The notes beneath the pieces were generated by a model. The model did no database searches. It was not told where the DNA came from and saw nothing but the letters and a program-made list of their open reading frames with translations. A stretch of 6,698 nt of DNA from Calditrichota bacterium (GTDB taxonomy: Bacteria > Calditrichota > Calditrichia > RBG-13-44-9), in contig JAJRXE010000175.1 of the NCBI GenBank assembly GCA_024276455.1, positions 1 to 6,698 on the forward strand, written 5' to 3'. The translations under genes were made by a program, and so were the position numbers. Below, in pieces: positions 1 through 6,673 of the stretch; position 1 is the stretch's first letter, and each line of letters starts with the position of its first letter.

Positions 1-1272
1 AGGACTGATGCCGTAGTAATCTTCCCGCATGGATTCGTGGGCAATGTACGCGTGGGGATCGTACTGGTGCGACCATTCTTCGCTGTCCTGATTGGTGTCC
101 GGTAAATAGTTGGGGTAAAACAACCGGGCGGCATTGGCCGCGTTGAGCACCCACTTCCCGATGGCCCGGGCGAAACGGTCGTCGTAGCGCACCAGGGGAA
201 CCAGGGCGCCCACCTGTTCGAAAGTGTTCATGGTGAAAGCGTACCCGGTGTAACGGGCTTCCCCCACCAATCCGTAACAATCGTACCCGCCCCAGTTACC
301 CAGTGTGACGCCCCAATTACGAACATTGTCTTCGGGATCGAAGCACCAGTTAAGCAGCTTTTCCACATTGTACGTGGTGCCTAATTCGGCATTCATCCGG
401 GCGGCCAGATAAGTACCGTAAGGAAGCTGCAGTTCGTAGGCCGGATTGCGGGATTGCTTATTTAAGAATTCCATCGCCCACTCTGCCCCAAGGCGGTATT
501 TTTCCAGACCGGTTTTTACGTAAGCCATGTACAGCAGCCAGGCGATGGCACCGGCGGCTTCCGGCTCTGTGACCCCGGAGGTATTGGGGGTCATGCTGGC
601 CAGGTACCACCCGCGGTAGTTCATCTCCGGGATGCTCCAGGGAGTGGACGAACCGCCCATTGCCCGCACCGCTTCCAGCCAGCGATCGGCCACCAGGGTG
701 AATTGCTCGTCGAAATGACCGGTGCCCGGGTAAAGATCGTACAACTGGTAAAAGAAAACATTGGGCATGGTGTCGTACCACCAGTCGTTTCCGCTGCTGG
801 TTACCGGGTGGTTCAAATACACATTTTCTTCCGGACGACGGTTGAAATATTCTTCGCACATCAGCACCCAGTTGTACCCGTTTTGATTGCTTTTGTCGAT
901 GCCAACCAGACTGGCGCTAATTACCGCCGGCAGTACATTAATCGCCTCGGCGGAATTCGGGTAAGTGGTGCCCACCACCGTGTGTAAACCGAAGCTCTGG
1001 TGCTCCGGATAGTTTACCGTTTGGGTTCGCCACCAGATGAGGGGCAGGTACTGACCGGTTAAATCAAAATTGAATACCAGACTGTCGTAGCCGCGGGTTA
1101 CCGCTTTCCAGTCCCGCATCTGGTAGGGGGAGGGAAGATTGGGCATTTGCTCCACCCGGGGCAGGGCGACTTGCTGGGCGAAAAGAAGTTGGCTTACCAG
1201 CAGTAGAAAGCCCAGGATTTGCCTCCCGGTTATGTGAATGCCGTTGGCGCCGAAGCGTTTATTTTGACCCAC
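1..1272 (-). CDS. Secreted protein of unassigned family, probable all-helical carbohydrate-active enzyme; C-terminus cut by window edge
   Basis: An open frame of 424 codons runs from a GTG start to the window edge without a stop, so the C-terminus is missing. The GTG is chosen because an in-frame TAA lies two codons upstream, AAAGAGG (1283-1289) sits 10 bases before it, and it gives a good signal peptide: Lys5, Arg6 and Arg17, a hydrophobic core at residues 19-31 (ILGFLLLVSQLLF), then Ala-Gln-Gln, with likely cleavage after Ala32. The mature part is rich in Trp and Tyr and mostly helical in appearance. Notable stretches are GQYLPLIWW (73-81), EAINVLPAVISASLVGIDK (109-127), SSGNDWWYDTMPN (159-171), a helix after TEPEAAG (235-241), and NWGVTLGNWGGYDCYG (319-334). 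This pattern suits an (alpha/alpha)6-toroid glycosidase or lyase, but I cannot name the family or the catalytic residues. From memory it resembles conserved unannotated secreted bacterial proteins that may carry a C-terminal carbohydrate-binding domain. It is the last visible gene of the operon, 77 bases after the GH130 gene. Confidence 0.85.
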   Translation of the reverse strand, partial: MGQNKRFGANGIHITGRQILGFLLLVSQLLFAQQVALPRVEQMPNLPSPYQMRDWKAVTRGYDSLVFNFDLTGQYLPLIWWRTQTVNYPEHQSFGLHTVVGTTYPNSAEAINVLPAVISASLVGIDKSNQNGYNWVLMCEEYFNRRPEENVYLNHPVTSSGNDWWYDTMPNVFFYQLYDLYPGTGHFDEQFTLVADRWLEAVRAMGGSSTPWSIPEMNYRGWYLASMTPNTSGVTEPEAAGAIAWLLYMAYVKTGLEKYRLGAEWAMEFLNKQSRNPAYELQLPYGTYLAARMNAELGTTYNVEKLLNWCFDPEDNVRNWGVTLGNWGGYDCYGLVGEARYTGYAFTMNTFEQVGALVPLVRYDDRFARAIGKWVLNAANAARLFYPNYLPDTNQDSEEWSHQYDPHAYIAHESMREDYYGISP

Positions 1273-1282
1273 CGTTTAGTTA

Positions 1283-1289
1283 CCTCTTT
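1283..1289 (-). promoter_or_regulatory. Ribosome binding site fixing the GTG start of the last gene
   Basis: AAAGAGG lies 10 bases upstream of the GTG at 1272-1270. It supports initiation within the 77-base gap and favours the GTG over the later in-frame ATG (Met43), which would remove the signal peptide. Confidence 0.6.
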
Positions 1290-1310
1290 GTTGGGAGTAA
1301 CCGCGTTTGG

Positions 1311-1345
1311 CCAACCGGACGGGAAGGTTTTCCCCGCACGGTTGG
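1311..1345 (-). other. Intercistronic hairpin between the GH130 gene and the last gene
   Basis: Just after the GH130 stop codon the transcript can fold into an extended stem-loop. A 7-bp outer stem pairs CCAACCG (1345-1339) with CGGTTGG (1317-1311). A two-by-two internal mismatch follows, then a 4-bp inner stem of CGGG (1336-1333) with CCCG (1323-1320) and a 9-base loop. No U-tract follows, so it is not a canonical intrinsic terminator. It could protect the 3' end of the upstream message, partly attenuate the last gene, or have no role. The pairing is read directly; the function is inference. Confidence 0.45.
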
Positions 1346-1349
1346 TCTC

Positions 1350-2279
1350 TTAAAGTTTGTGTTTCCACAGTTCGTCGATCAGGCGGGACAATTTCCCTAC
1401 CGCCAGACCGGTCACCTTGTCCGCGCCTCCGTAAAACACCAACAAATCGTCGTCGAAAATGACTGCACCCTCCGGAAAGACCACATTGTTCACATCGCCT
1501 ACTTTTTCGTAGTCCCGTTCCGGTTCCAGAATGGGGTAGGGCAATCGCGCGATGACTTTGTAAGGATCTTTCTCGTCCAATAAAGCCGCGCCTGCCCGGT
1601 AGGTCAGGTTTTTGTCCACGCCGTGGTAAATAAGCAGCCAGCCGGCGTCGGTACGCAGGGGTGTGGGACCGGCCCCGATTTTTGCCGCTTCCCACTCGTA
1701 GGTTTTGTACATCACGGTGAACTTGTCCAGATTTTCCAGATGAAATTGCCAGTAAGCCGGTTCCGGATGGAGTAGATGTTCGATGCTCTCGAAAAGCGCC
1801 AGTTGAATGTTGGGCTCAATCCGGTGCAGGAAGGCCACTTTTCCGTTAATGAAATCCGGAAAAATCATGGCGTCTTTGTCGTTGTGGTCCGGCCCGACCT
1901 GACCTAATTTCCGGTAGGTCTGGAAATCCGGGGTTTCAGCCATCATCACCCGGACTTTTTCTCCGTCGTAACCGGTGTAAAAAATGTAGTACCGGTCTTG
2001 CAGGCGACTAATGCGCGGATCTTCGCACCCCCGTTTTTCAATGGGTAATTCCCGTTTAATGACCGGTTCAGGATGGCGGTAAATGAGGGTACCGTCTTTC
2101 TGCAATCTGGCGTACCCAATGGTGGAATAATTGTCCCCTTCCACCGCGCGGTACAGCAGATGAATAATATCGTTCTCCCGCACCGCAGCGGGATTAAAAG
2201 TGGCACGGGATTCCCAGGGGTGGTCTGCAATCGGTGCCAGAATAACATCTTTCGTGCGTTCCAGTTGAAATGCTCCCAT
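1350..2279 (-). CDS. GH130 family glycoside phosphorylase, probably acting on beta-mannosides
   Basis: A 309-residue protein with no signal peptide, therefore cytoplasmic. It has the five-bladed beta-propeller signature of GH130: FNPAA (28-32), LLYRA (41-45), CEDPRI (85-90), KDAMIFP (135-141), LHR (151-153), KIGAGPTPL (200-208), LIYHG (216-220), AALLD (231-235) and NNVVFPEG (264-271). Asp87 in EDPR matches the family's general acid. Arg153 and His219, with Lys135, fit the basic residues that bind phosphate in GH130 phosphorylases, which favours phosphorolysis over hydrolysis. Known members release mannose 1-phosphate from beta-1,4- or beta-1,2-linked mannosides or mannosyl-glucose. Which linkage this one uses, and its subfamily, cannot be settled by eye. 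The length fits the shorter bacterial members. It starts 31 bases after the lipoprotein gene and would process the sugar brought in by the upstream importer. Confidence 0.93.
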   Translation of the reverse strand: MGAFQLERTKDVILAPIADHPWESRATFNPAAVRENDIIHLLYRAVEGDNYSTIGYARLQKDGTLIYRHPEPVIKRELPIEKRGCEDPRISRLQDRYYIFYTGYDGEKVRVMMAETPDFQTYRKLGQVGPDHNDKDAMIFPDFINGKVAFLHRIEPNIQLALFESIEHLLHPEPAYWQFHLENLDKFTVMYKTYEWEAAKIGAGPTPLRTDAGWLLIYHGVDKNLTYRAGAALLDEKDPYKVIARLPYPILEPERDYEKVGDVNNVVFPEGAVIFDDDLLVFYGGADKVTGLAVGKLSRLIDELWKHKL

Positions 2280-2286
2280 GATGACT

Positions 2287-2294
2287 ACCTCTCT
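2287..2294 (-). promoter_or_regulatory. Ribosome binding site of the GH130 gene
   Basis: AGAGAGGT lies 7 bases before the ATG at 2279-2277, inside the 31-base gap after the lipoprotein gene. The spacing is near ideal and supports this start. Confidence 0.6.
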
Positions 2295-2310
2295 ATTTTT
2301 ACATCCATTC

Positions 2311-3630
2311 TTAATGCTTGTTTTTTCCTGTTTGCGAAGTTAGGAATTCCAATACTACCTGTCGAGCGGGTGGACATTGTTCCACGGCCTGCAGGATGAG
2401 CAACGCCTCGATGGTGGATTCGGCTCCGGAATTCAGGTTGATTTCCTTCTCATTTACGATTCCGTCGTAACAGCGTCCGGTGGTCGGATCGTAAAGCGCC
2501 TTACCGGTTGCATTGTCTCCGAACAACCAGCAGGCCAGGCGTCCGGCCAAACGGGCGTAGGCTTCCCGACCGGTCGTTCGGTAAGCTTCCAGACTGGCCG
2601 TTACCAGCGGACGGATGTCGTAGGCAATTTGTTCGAAGCGGCGGACCCGCCCGATGCCCAGTTGCCCGTTTCGGCGAACCAATTCCAGCTGGTGGAGATA
2701 GCCTTGTTTTACCAGGTACGGGTAGAAATGCTTCACTTCCCGCAGGGCACGGCGGAAGAACTCCGGCTGATTGAGTTGGCGCGCCGCTTGAATCAAAGCG
2801 GTGGCCTGGCTGTTACCCCAGGCATGCCAGACGTTTTGCCAGGAAAGGAAGGCTCCGTAGGGGAAGCGGGTGGAGTCGCCCTGCTGCAGGGCAAGGAGAC
2901 CGCGGGCAAAGATCTCCTGGTAGGATTCCAGGGTGGAATCCCGGCGGTGCTGCAGGTAAGCATTGAGTCCCAGAAGAAGGACCGATCCCTGATCGGCGGC
3001 ACCGTGAGGAAGCCAGCGCGGAATGATGAATCCGTTGGGGGTGGAATCGTTTTGCGGGAAAAGCGCTGCCAGAGAATCCAGGGTCGGGCGAAACCGCCCC
3101 ATGGCCTCTTCGATTTGCCTGGCGAATGCCGGATCGTGCCGGGAGAAAGCCGGCAGTGCCTCGCTCAGGGCCCAGAAAGCCCGCCAGCTCCACCAATCAG
3201 CCAGTGGACGGCTATTATGCCGGGTGCGATTAATTTGCAAATCCCGGTACACAAAGTTGTAGAACCGGCCGTTGCGGGCCTGCAGGTGCAGTACAAATTG
3301 GAGCAATTTCCGGACTCGCTGCAGGTAAACCGTCTTACCGGTAAAGCGGTACTGGCGCAGGTACAGCACGGCTGCCCGCGCCACATCGTCCACGCAGGCA
3401 ACCCCCTCACCGGAGGCTTCCACCGGTTGGTAATCCGGGTATTCAGCGTAAATGAGCACCAGCGCTACCGTATCGCCGTCCATCACAGCCTGGCGGGTCA
3501 GGTGCTCCAGGTGAGCAAAATTCAGCAGCGAGTTCTCTGCCGGTGGAATCGAGTTGCGGCATCCGATGACCAGCAGCAACACCGCAGCGACTAACACATG
3601 TTTATTCCAGGGTTGAGAAAAGATATTCAC
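2311..3630 (-). CDS. Uncharacterised lipoprotein, probable (alpha/alpha)-toroid carbohydrate-active protein
   Basis: A 439-residue protein starting at GTG. The N-terminus is a lipoprotein signal: Lys10, a hydrophobic stretch at residues 12-22, then VIGC with Cys24 as the lipidated residue, so the mature protein is membrane-anchored on the outer side of the inner membrane or at the cell surface. The rest looks helical. Conserved-looking blocks are GEGVACVDDVARAAVLYLR (74-92, with paired Asp81-Asp82), GRFYNFVYRD (121-130), a tryptophan cluster SRPLADWWSWRAFWALSEA (140-158), and NLNSGAESTIEALL (398-411) near the C-terminus. Such blocks are typical of (alpha/alpha)6-barrel glycosidases, where acidic residues and aromatics line a sugar cleft, but I recognise no named family and cannot assign catalytic residues. 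Its position between the importer genes and the GH130 gene suggests it acts on the same glycan. It might also only bind sugar. Confidence 0.88.
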   Translation of the reverse strand: MNIFSQPWNKHVLVAAVLLLVIGCRNSIPPAENSLLNFAHLEHLTRQAVMDGDTVALVLIYAEYPDYQPVEASGEGVACVDDVARAAVLYLRQYRFTGKTVYLQRVRKLLQFVLHLQARNGRFYNFVYRDLQINRTRHNSRPLADWWSWRAFWALSEALPAFSRHDPAFARQIEEAMGRFRPTLDSLAALFPQNDSTPNGFIIPRWLPHGAADQGSVLLLGLNAYLQHRRDSTLESYQEIFARGLLALQQGDSTRFPYGAFLSWQNVWHAWGNSQATALIQAARQLNQPEFFRRALREVKHFYPYLVKQGYLHQLELVRRNGQLGIGRVRRFEQIAYDIRPLVTASLEAYRTTGREAYARLAGRLACWLFGDNATGKALYDPTTGRCYDGIVNEKEINLNSGAESTIEALLILQAVEQCPPARQVVLEFLTSQTGKNKH

Positions 3631-3641
3631 GCTCTTACTTC

Positions 3642-3649
3642 CCTCCTTT
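3642..3649 (-). promoter_or_regulatory. Ribosome binding site overlapping the stop codon of the upstream permease
   Basis: AAAGGAGG overlaps two bases of the permease TAA stop (3650-3648) and lies 11 bases before the GTG at 3630-3628. The strong match decides this GTG as the start and suggests translational coupling to the permease. Confidence 0.7.
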
Positions 3650-4457
3650 ATTCTTTCATCCCGCTGCTGGCCATGCTTTCGATGAAATAGCGCTGGAAAA
3701 AGGTGTAGGCAATAATAATGGGCAGTGCCAGCAGGGTGGCGGCTGCCAATTTAGCCCCCAGTTGGCCCTCCGCTCGTCCTCCCACCGCAAACAGGGCAAT
3801 TAGCTGAGGCATGGTCATGAAATCCTGCTTCCGGATGACAATCAAGGGCCACAACACTTCGTTCCAGGTGGTCATGAAGGTGATGATGCCCACGGTAATC
3901 AGTGCGGGAAGGGAATTGGGCCAGAGAATGCGAAAAAGAATCTGAAATTCGTTGCAGCCGTCTATGTATGCAGCATCGATCAGGTCTTGGGGAATGGACA
4001 TGAAATACTGGCGAAACATCAGAATGCCCAGCGCATTGATCATGTACGGAACAATGAGGGCCAGGTAAGTGTCCACCCAGTGAAACTTCACCATTAAAAT
4101 GTATTGAGGAATGAGGGTGATCTGAAAGGGAAGGGACATGGTGAAAATAATGATGTAGAAAATCAGGTTGCGTCCCCGGAATTGTAATTTGGAAAGCGCA
4201 AAACCGATCATGGAACCGAACACCAGCACTCCAGCGGTTACCGACAGTGACACCAGTAAGCTGTTCAGAAGGGCCCGAATCACCGGAATTTTGGAGAACA
4301 CCTGCTGGTAGCTGTGTAGGGAGATGCTGGAGGGGAAAAGGGTGAGGCGGCCCAGTTCCGCTTCCGGGGCCAGCGAGGCCATGATCATCCAGAAAAAAGG
4401 ATAAACAAAAACAACGGCGCCCAGAATGAGGGCAAGGTAGTAAAGTAGTTTCTTCAT
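3648..4457 (-). CDS. Carbohydrate ABC transporter permease, MalG type (CUT1 family)
   Basis: A 269-residue inner-membrane protein with six predicted helices at about 8-30, 64-88, 98-123, 130-148, 184-208 and 236-258. The cytoplasmic EAA loop, which docks the ATPase, is at residues 161-184: DAAYIDG (161-167) followed by WPNSLP (179-184). The N-terminal YPFFWMIMASL (19-29), the NSLLVS segment (65-70) and the ending QRYFIESMASSGMKE are characteristic of the MalG half of sugar importers; the usual Gly-Ala/Ser-Val-Lys-Gly tail is slightly altered here. It would pair with the permease encoded 6 bases upstream to form the pore. The substrate cannot be read from the permease; the GH130 neighbour suggests a manno-oligosaccharide. 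Confidence 0.95.
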   Translation of the reverse strand: MKKLLYYLALILGAVVFVYPFFWMIMASLAPEAELGRLTLFPSSISLHSYQQVFSKIPVIRALLNSLLVSLSVTAGVLVFGSMIGFALSKLQFRGRNLIFYIIIFTMSLPFQITLIPQYILMVKFHWVDTYLALIVPYMINALGILMFRQYFMSIPQDLIDAAYIDGCNEFQILFRILWPNSLPALITVGIITFMTTWNEVLWPLIVIRKQDFMTMPQLIALFAVGGRAEGQLGAKLAAATLLALPIIIAYTFFQRYFIESMASSGMKE

Positions 4458-4460
4458 GGT

Positions 4461-4480
4461 TCCTCAGGCAACCTCCTTTT
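4461..4480 (-). promoter_or_regulatory. Tandem ribosome binding sites inside the end of the upstream permease gene
   Basis: AAAAGGAGGT (4480-4471) lies within the last codons of the first permease, 13 bases before the ATG at 4457. A second purine block, GAGGA (4465-4461), overlaps its TGA stop and lies 3 bases before the ATG. Both point to coupled translation of the two permeases, which helps equal production of the two halves of the pore. Confidence 0.6.
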
Positions 4481-5333
4481 CCACGAACTTCTTTTGAATT
4501 AACACCACCAGCATGATCAAAGCGGCAAAGAAAAATCCTAACGTAGCGGCATAGCCCATGTGGTAGTAGAAGAAACCCTGTTTGTAAATGTACAACACGG
4601 CCGAGAGGGTACTGTTGAGCGGTCCGCCGCCGGTCATGATGTACGGTTCGATGAACAGCGAGAATCCTCCGATGGTAGACAGCACCACCACCATGAAAAT
4701 GGTTGGGTTAATCAGCGGCAGGGTGATGTAGCGAAATTTCTGCCAGTGACTGGCGCCTTCCAGCTCAGCGGCTTCGTAGTAATGGGGCGGAACGCTCTGT
4801 AAACCGGCCAGGAACAGCACGATGTACAAACCCACGTTTTTCCAGGTGGCCATCAGCGCAATGGAGGGCATGGCAATATTGGGATCCGTCAGCCAACCCA
4901 CCCGCTGAAGTCCGAGCTTGACCAGCAAGCGGTTCAACAAGCCGGTGTCGAATCCGTACAGCTGTTGCCAGAGCATGGTAACCACCACGCCGGAAACCAC
5001 CACCGGGAGGAAATAAGCCGCCCGGAAAAACCCCTGAAAGCGTAGTTTCTGATTCAGCAATTCTGCAAAAAACAGGGCCACGACAATTTGCAAAGGGATG
5101 TGAATCACCAGAAAAATAAAGGTGTTAATCAGCGAGCGGAAGAAAAGCCGGTCGTGGAACAGGCGAACGAAATTTTTGAATCCCACAAATTCCATGGGTC
5201 CGATGATGTTCCAGCGGTGAAATACCAGTACCAGCGAGAACACCACCGGAAAAGCAATGAAAACGAGGAAGTGCACCACGTAAGGAGAAACAAGCAAATA
5301 ACCAACCAGTTTTTTGGTTTTCAGTTTTTTCAT
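4464..5333 (-). CDS. Carbohydrate ABC transporter permease, MalF/UgpA type (CUT1 family)
   Basis: A 289-residue inner-membrane protein with six predicted helices at about 11-37, 69-91, 104-125, 158-178, 207-230 and 261-281. The EAA loop that contacts the ATPase is at residues 186-210: YEAAELEGA (186-194) and LPLINP (205-210). Also typical are the early VSPYVVHFLVF segment (15-25), FVGFKNFVRLF (49-59) and TGGGP (234-238), which follows the fifth helix in this family. Its length is that of the short UgpA-like group, without the large periplasmic insert of enterobacterial MalF. The gene starts 11 bases after the solute-binding protein gene. Its ribosome binding site is weak: GGAG (5351-5348) is 14 bases from the ATG and GGGA (5341-5338) only 4. 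No alternative in-frame start is visible just upstream. Confidence 0.95.
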   Translation of the reverse strand: MKKLKTKKLVGYLLVSPYVVHFLVFIAFPVVFSLVLVFHRWNIIGPMEFVGFKNFVRLFHDRLFFRSLINTFIFLVIHIPLQIVVALFFAELLNQKLRFQGFFRAAYFLPVVVSGVVVTMLWQQLYGFDTGLLNRLLVKLGLQRVGWLTDPNIAMPSIALMATWKNVGLYIVLFLAGLQSVPPHYYEAAELEGASHWQKFRYITLPLINPTIFMVVVLSTIGGFSLFIEPYIMTGGGPLNSTLSAVLYIYKQGFFYYHMGYAATLGFFFAALIMLVVLIQKKFVEKEVA

Positions 5334-5344
5334 GGAATCCCATT

Positions 5345-6652
5345 TTACTCCAGTAACACGTTCACCGCCCGGGCGGCGTCTTCCACCGCCTGCCGGGGCG
5401 ATTTTTTCCCGTAAATGACGCAGGCTTCGTATTCCTGCGAAATGACTTCGAAGACTTCCTTCAACACCGGACTGGGATCCGTTCCCACGACGTATTTAGC
5501 CTGCCGGGCAAAAGGCTCCATTTTGGGATGGGCTCGAAAGAAGTTCCGAAACTCCGGGTCGGTCCAGAGGTCTTTCCGCCGGGGAAGCTGTTGGGTCATT
5601 TTTAGAAAATGCAAATCCCCCTGCTTACTGACCATGAATTGAATGAATTTCCAGGCCAGGCGGGGATTTTTGCAGGTGTTGAAGATGACGATATTCTTCG
5701 GATCGCCATAGGTGTAGATGGGGCCTTCCAGACTGTCGGGCACCGGCAGGGGTGCGAAACGGTATTCAAAGCCGGGCGGTTTGAAGCGCTCGGCGTGCAT
5801 GATTTCCCAGGGACCGGTGAAACGAGTGGTAATTACACCACCCAGAAAGGGATCCTGGCGGGCGCTCAGGCTCTCGCGGGGAAAGTAGTTGTTCCGGTAG
5901 AGAGTACGCAAAAAAGTGAACACCTCCACGGCGTACCGGTTGTTAAAGGCGGCGCGATTGTTTCGAATGAGATGTCCGCCACTCGAGGCAGCCAGATACA
6001 GGGGGTAAAAATCGAACAGGCGGCGCCACCAGGTTACGTTCACGTCCAGGTAGCCGATCCAGCGGTCCACGTAGCCGTCGCCGTCGGTGTCCCGCTGAAT
6101 CTTGCGGGCAGCCGCCAGATATTGCGAGTAGGTGGCAGGAGGAGTGGTTAATCCAATCTCCCGAAAATGCCTGGGATTGTAGATCATCATGATGGGGTTA
6201 ATTTTCCAGGGAAGCTGGTAGATGTGTCCGTCGGAGGAGCGCACTTCTTCCACCACGCTGGAATCGCAACGCTGGTAAATAAAGGGGTTGAAACCCGGCA
6301 GAGTGTCGAAGGCGACCAGAACTTTCGCCTGAGCGTAAATTTCCACATCGCCCTGCCACATGTTCGAGTAAATATCCGGGGTGGTTTTCCCAACCACCGC
6401 CGCCAAAATGACCTCTTCGCTGGACTGCCCTTCCGGTACAGGCTGGTGAGTCACCGGATTTTCGGGGTGAAGCTCGTTCCACTGTTTTACAATGGAACGA
6501 GCAAATTCAATTTCGTACTGGTTATTGGAAGACCAGTAAGTGAGGTGAGAGCGGTCTTCCCCTTGCTTGGATTGGCAGGAAATACTCAGAATTGTCGTTG
6601 TACTGAACCATAATATGGTTAAAATGAGTCTTTGGACCGTAATTTTTCTCAT
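5345..6652 (-). CDS. Extracellular sugar-binding lipoprotein of a CUT1 ABC importer (family 1 solute-binding protein)
   Basis: A 435-residue protein with basic residues at 2, 3 and 8, a hydrophobic stretch at 9-24 and a lipidation cysteine at Cys26 in ILSISC. Position -3 is Ser, so the lipobox is somewhat atypical. The mature protein has the family layout: THLTYW-like opening strand with YWSSNNQYEIEFA (39-51), TPDIYSN (91-97), QLPWKINP (146-153) with MIYNP (156-160), TGPWEI (279-284) and ARQAKYVVG (382-390). Residues 188-196 read DTDGDGYVD, an EF-hand-like calcium-binding loop. Trp and Tyr residues, including the WW at 208-209, probably stack on sugar rings. It captures oligosaccharide for the two downstream permeases. 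It is the first gene of the visible operon. The exact ligand is unknown; a manno-oligosaccharide is inferred from the GH130 gene. Confidence 0.93.
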   Translation of the reverse strand: MRKITVQRLILTILWFSTTTILSISCQSKQGEDRSHLTYWSSNNQYEIEFARSIVKQWNELHPENPVTHQPVPEGQSSEEVILAAVVGKTTPDIYSNMWQGDVEIYAQAKVLVAFDTLPGFNPFIYQRCDSSVVEEVRSSDGHIYQLPWKINPIMMIYNPRHFREIGLTTPPATYSQYLAAARKIQRDTDGDGYVDRWIGYLDVNVTWWRRLFDFYPLYLAASSGGHLIRNNRAAFNNRYAVEVFTFLRTLYRNNYFPRESLSARQDPFLGGVITTRFTGPWEIMHAERFKPPGFEYRFAPLPVPDSLEGPIYTYGDPKNIVIFNTCKNPRLAWKFIQFMVSKQGDLHFLKMTQQLPRRKDLWTDPEFRNFFRAHPKMEPFARQAKYVVGTDPSPVLKEVFEVISQEYEACVIYGKKSPRQAVEDAARAVNVLLE

Positions 6653-6667
6653 GAAGCTTTGAAAAAT

Positions 6668-6673
6668 CTCCTT
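6668..6673 (-). promoter_or_regulatory. Ribosome binding site of the solute-binding protein gene, with long spacing
   Basis: AAGGAG is 15 bases from the ATG at 6652-6650, longer than the usual 5-10. No in-frame ATG, GTG or TTG lies between, and the signal peptide begins correctly at this ATG, so the start is kept. The remaining 25 bases to the window edge show no clear promoter. Confidence 0.45.

Noticed and set aside
458..859. A 133-codon minus-strand open frame.
   Set aside because: It is out of frame within the 424-codon secreted protein gene, which has a signal peptide and a plausible start; the shorter product is rich in Arg and Gly with no domain, as expected of a shadow frame.
1311..1345. 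The hairpin as a classical Rho-independent terminator.
   Set aside because: The stem is adequate but the bases that follow on the transcript are CCAAACGCGG, with no U-run, so it is listed only as a hairpin.
1276..1695. A 139-codon minus-strand frame overlapping the 3' part of the GH130 gene and the gap.
   Set aside because: Low-complexity Arg/Gly-rich composition and overlap with conserved GH130 motifs show it is a shadow frame. It does not indicate a frameshift, because the GH130 frame is complete through its stop.
2377..3594. A 405-codon plus-strand open frame opposite the lipoprotein gene.
   Set aside because: It mirrors the lipoprotein coding frame almost end to end, shows no recognisable domain, and the minus-strand gene has a signal peptide, a strong ribosome binding site and operon context. 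It is best explained as an antisense by-product of codon use.
5609..6151. A 180-codon plus-strand open frame opposite the solute-binding protein gene.
   Set aside because: It lies entirely within a clear family 1 solute-binding protein gene and has no recognisable motif of its own.
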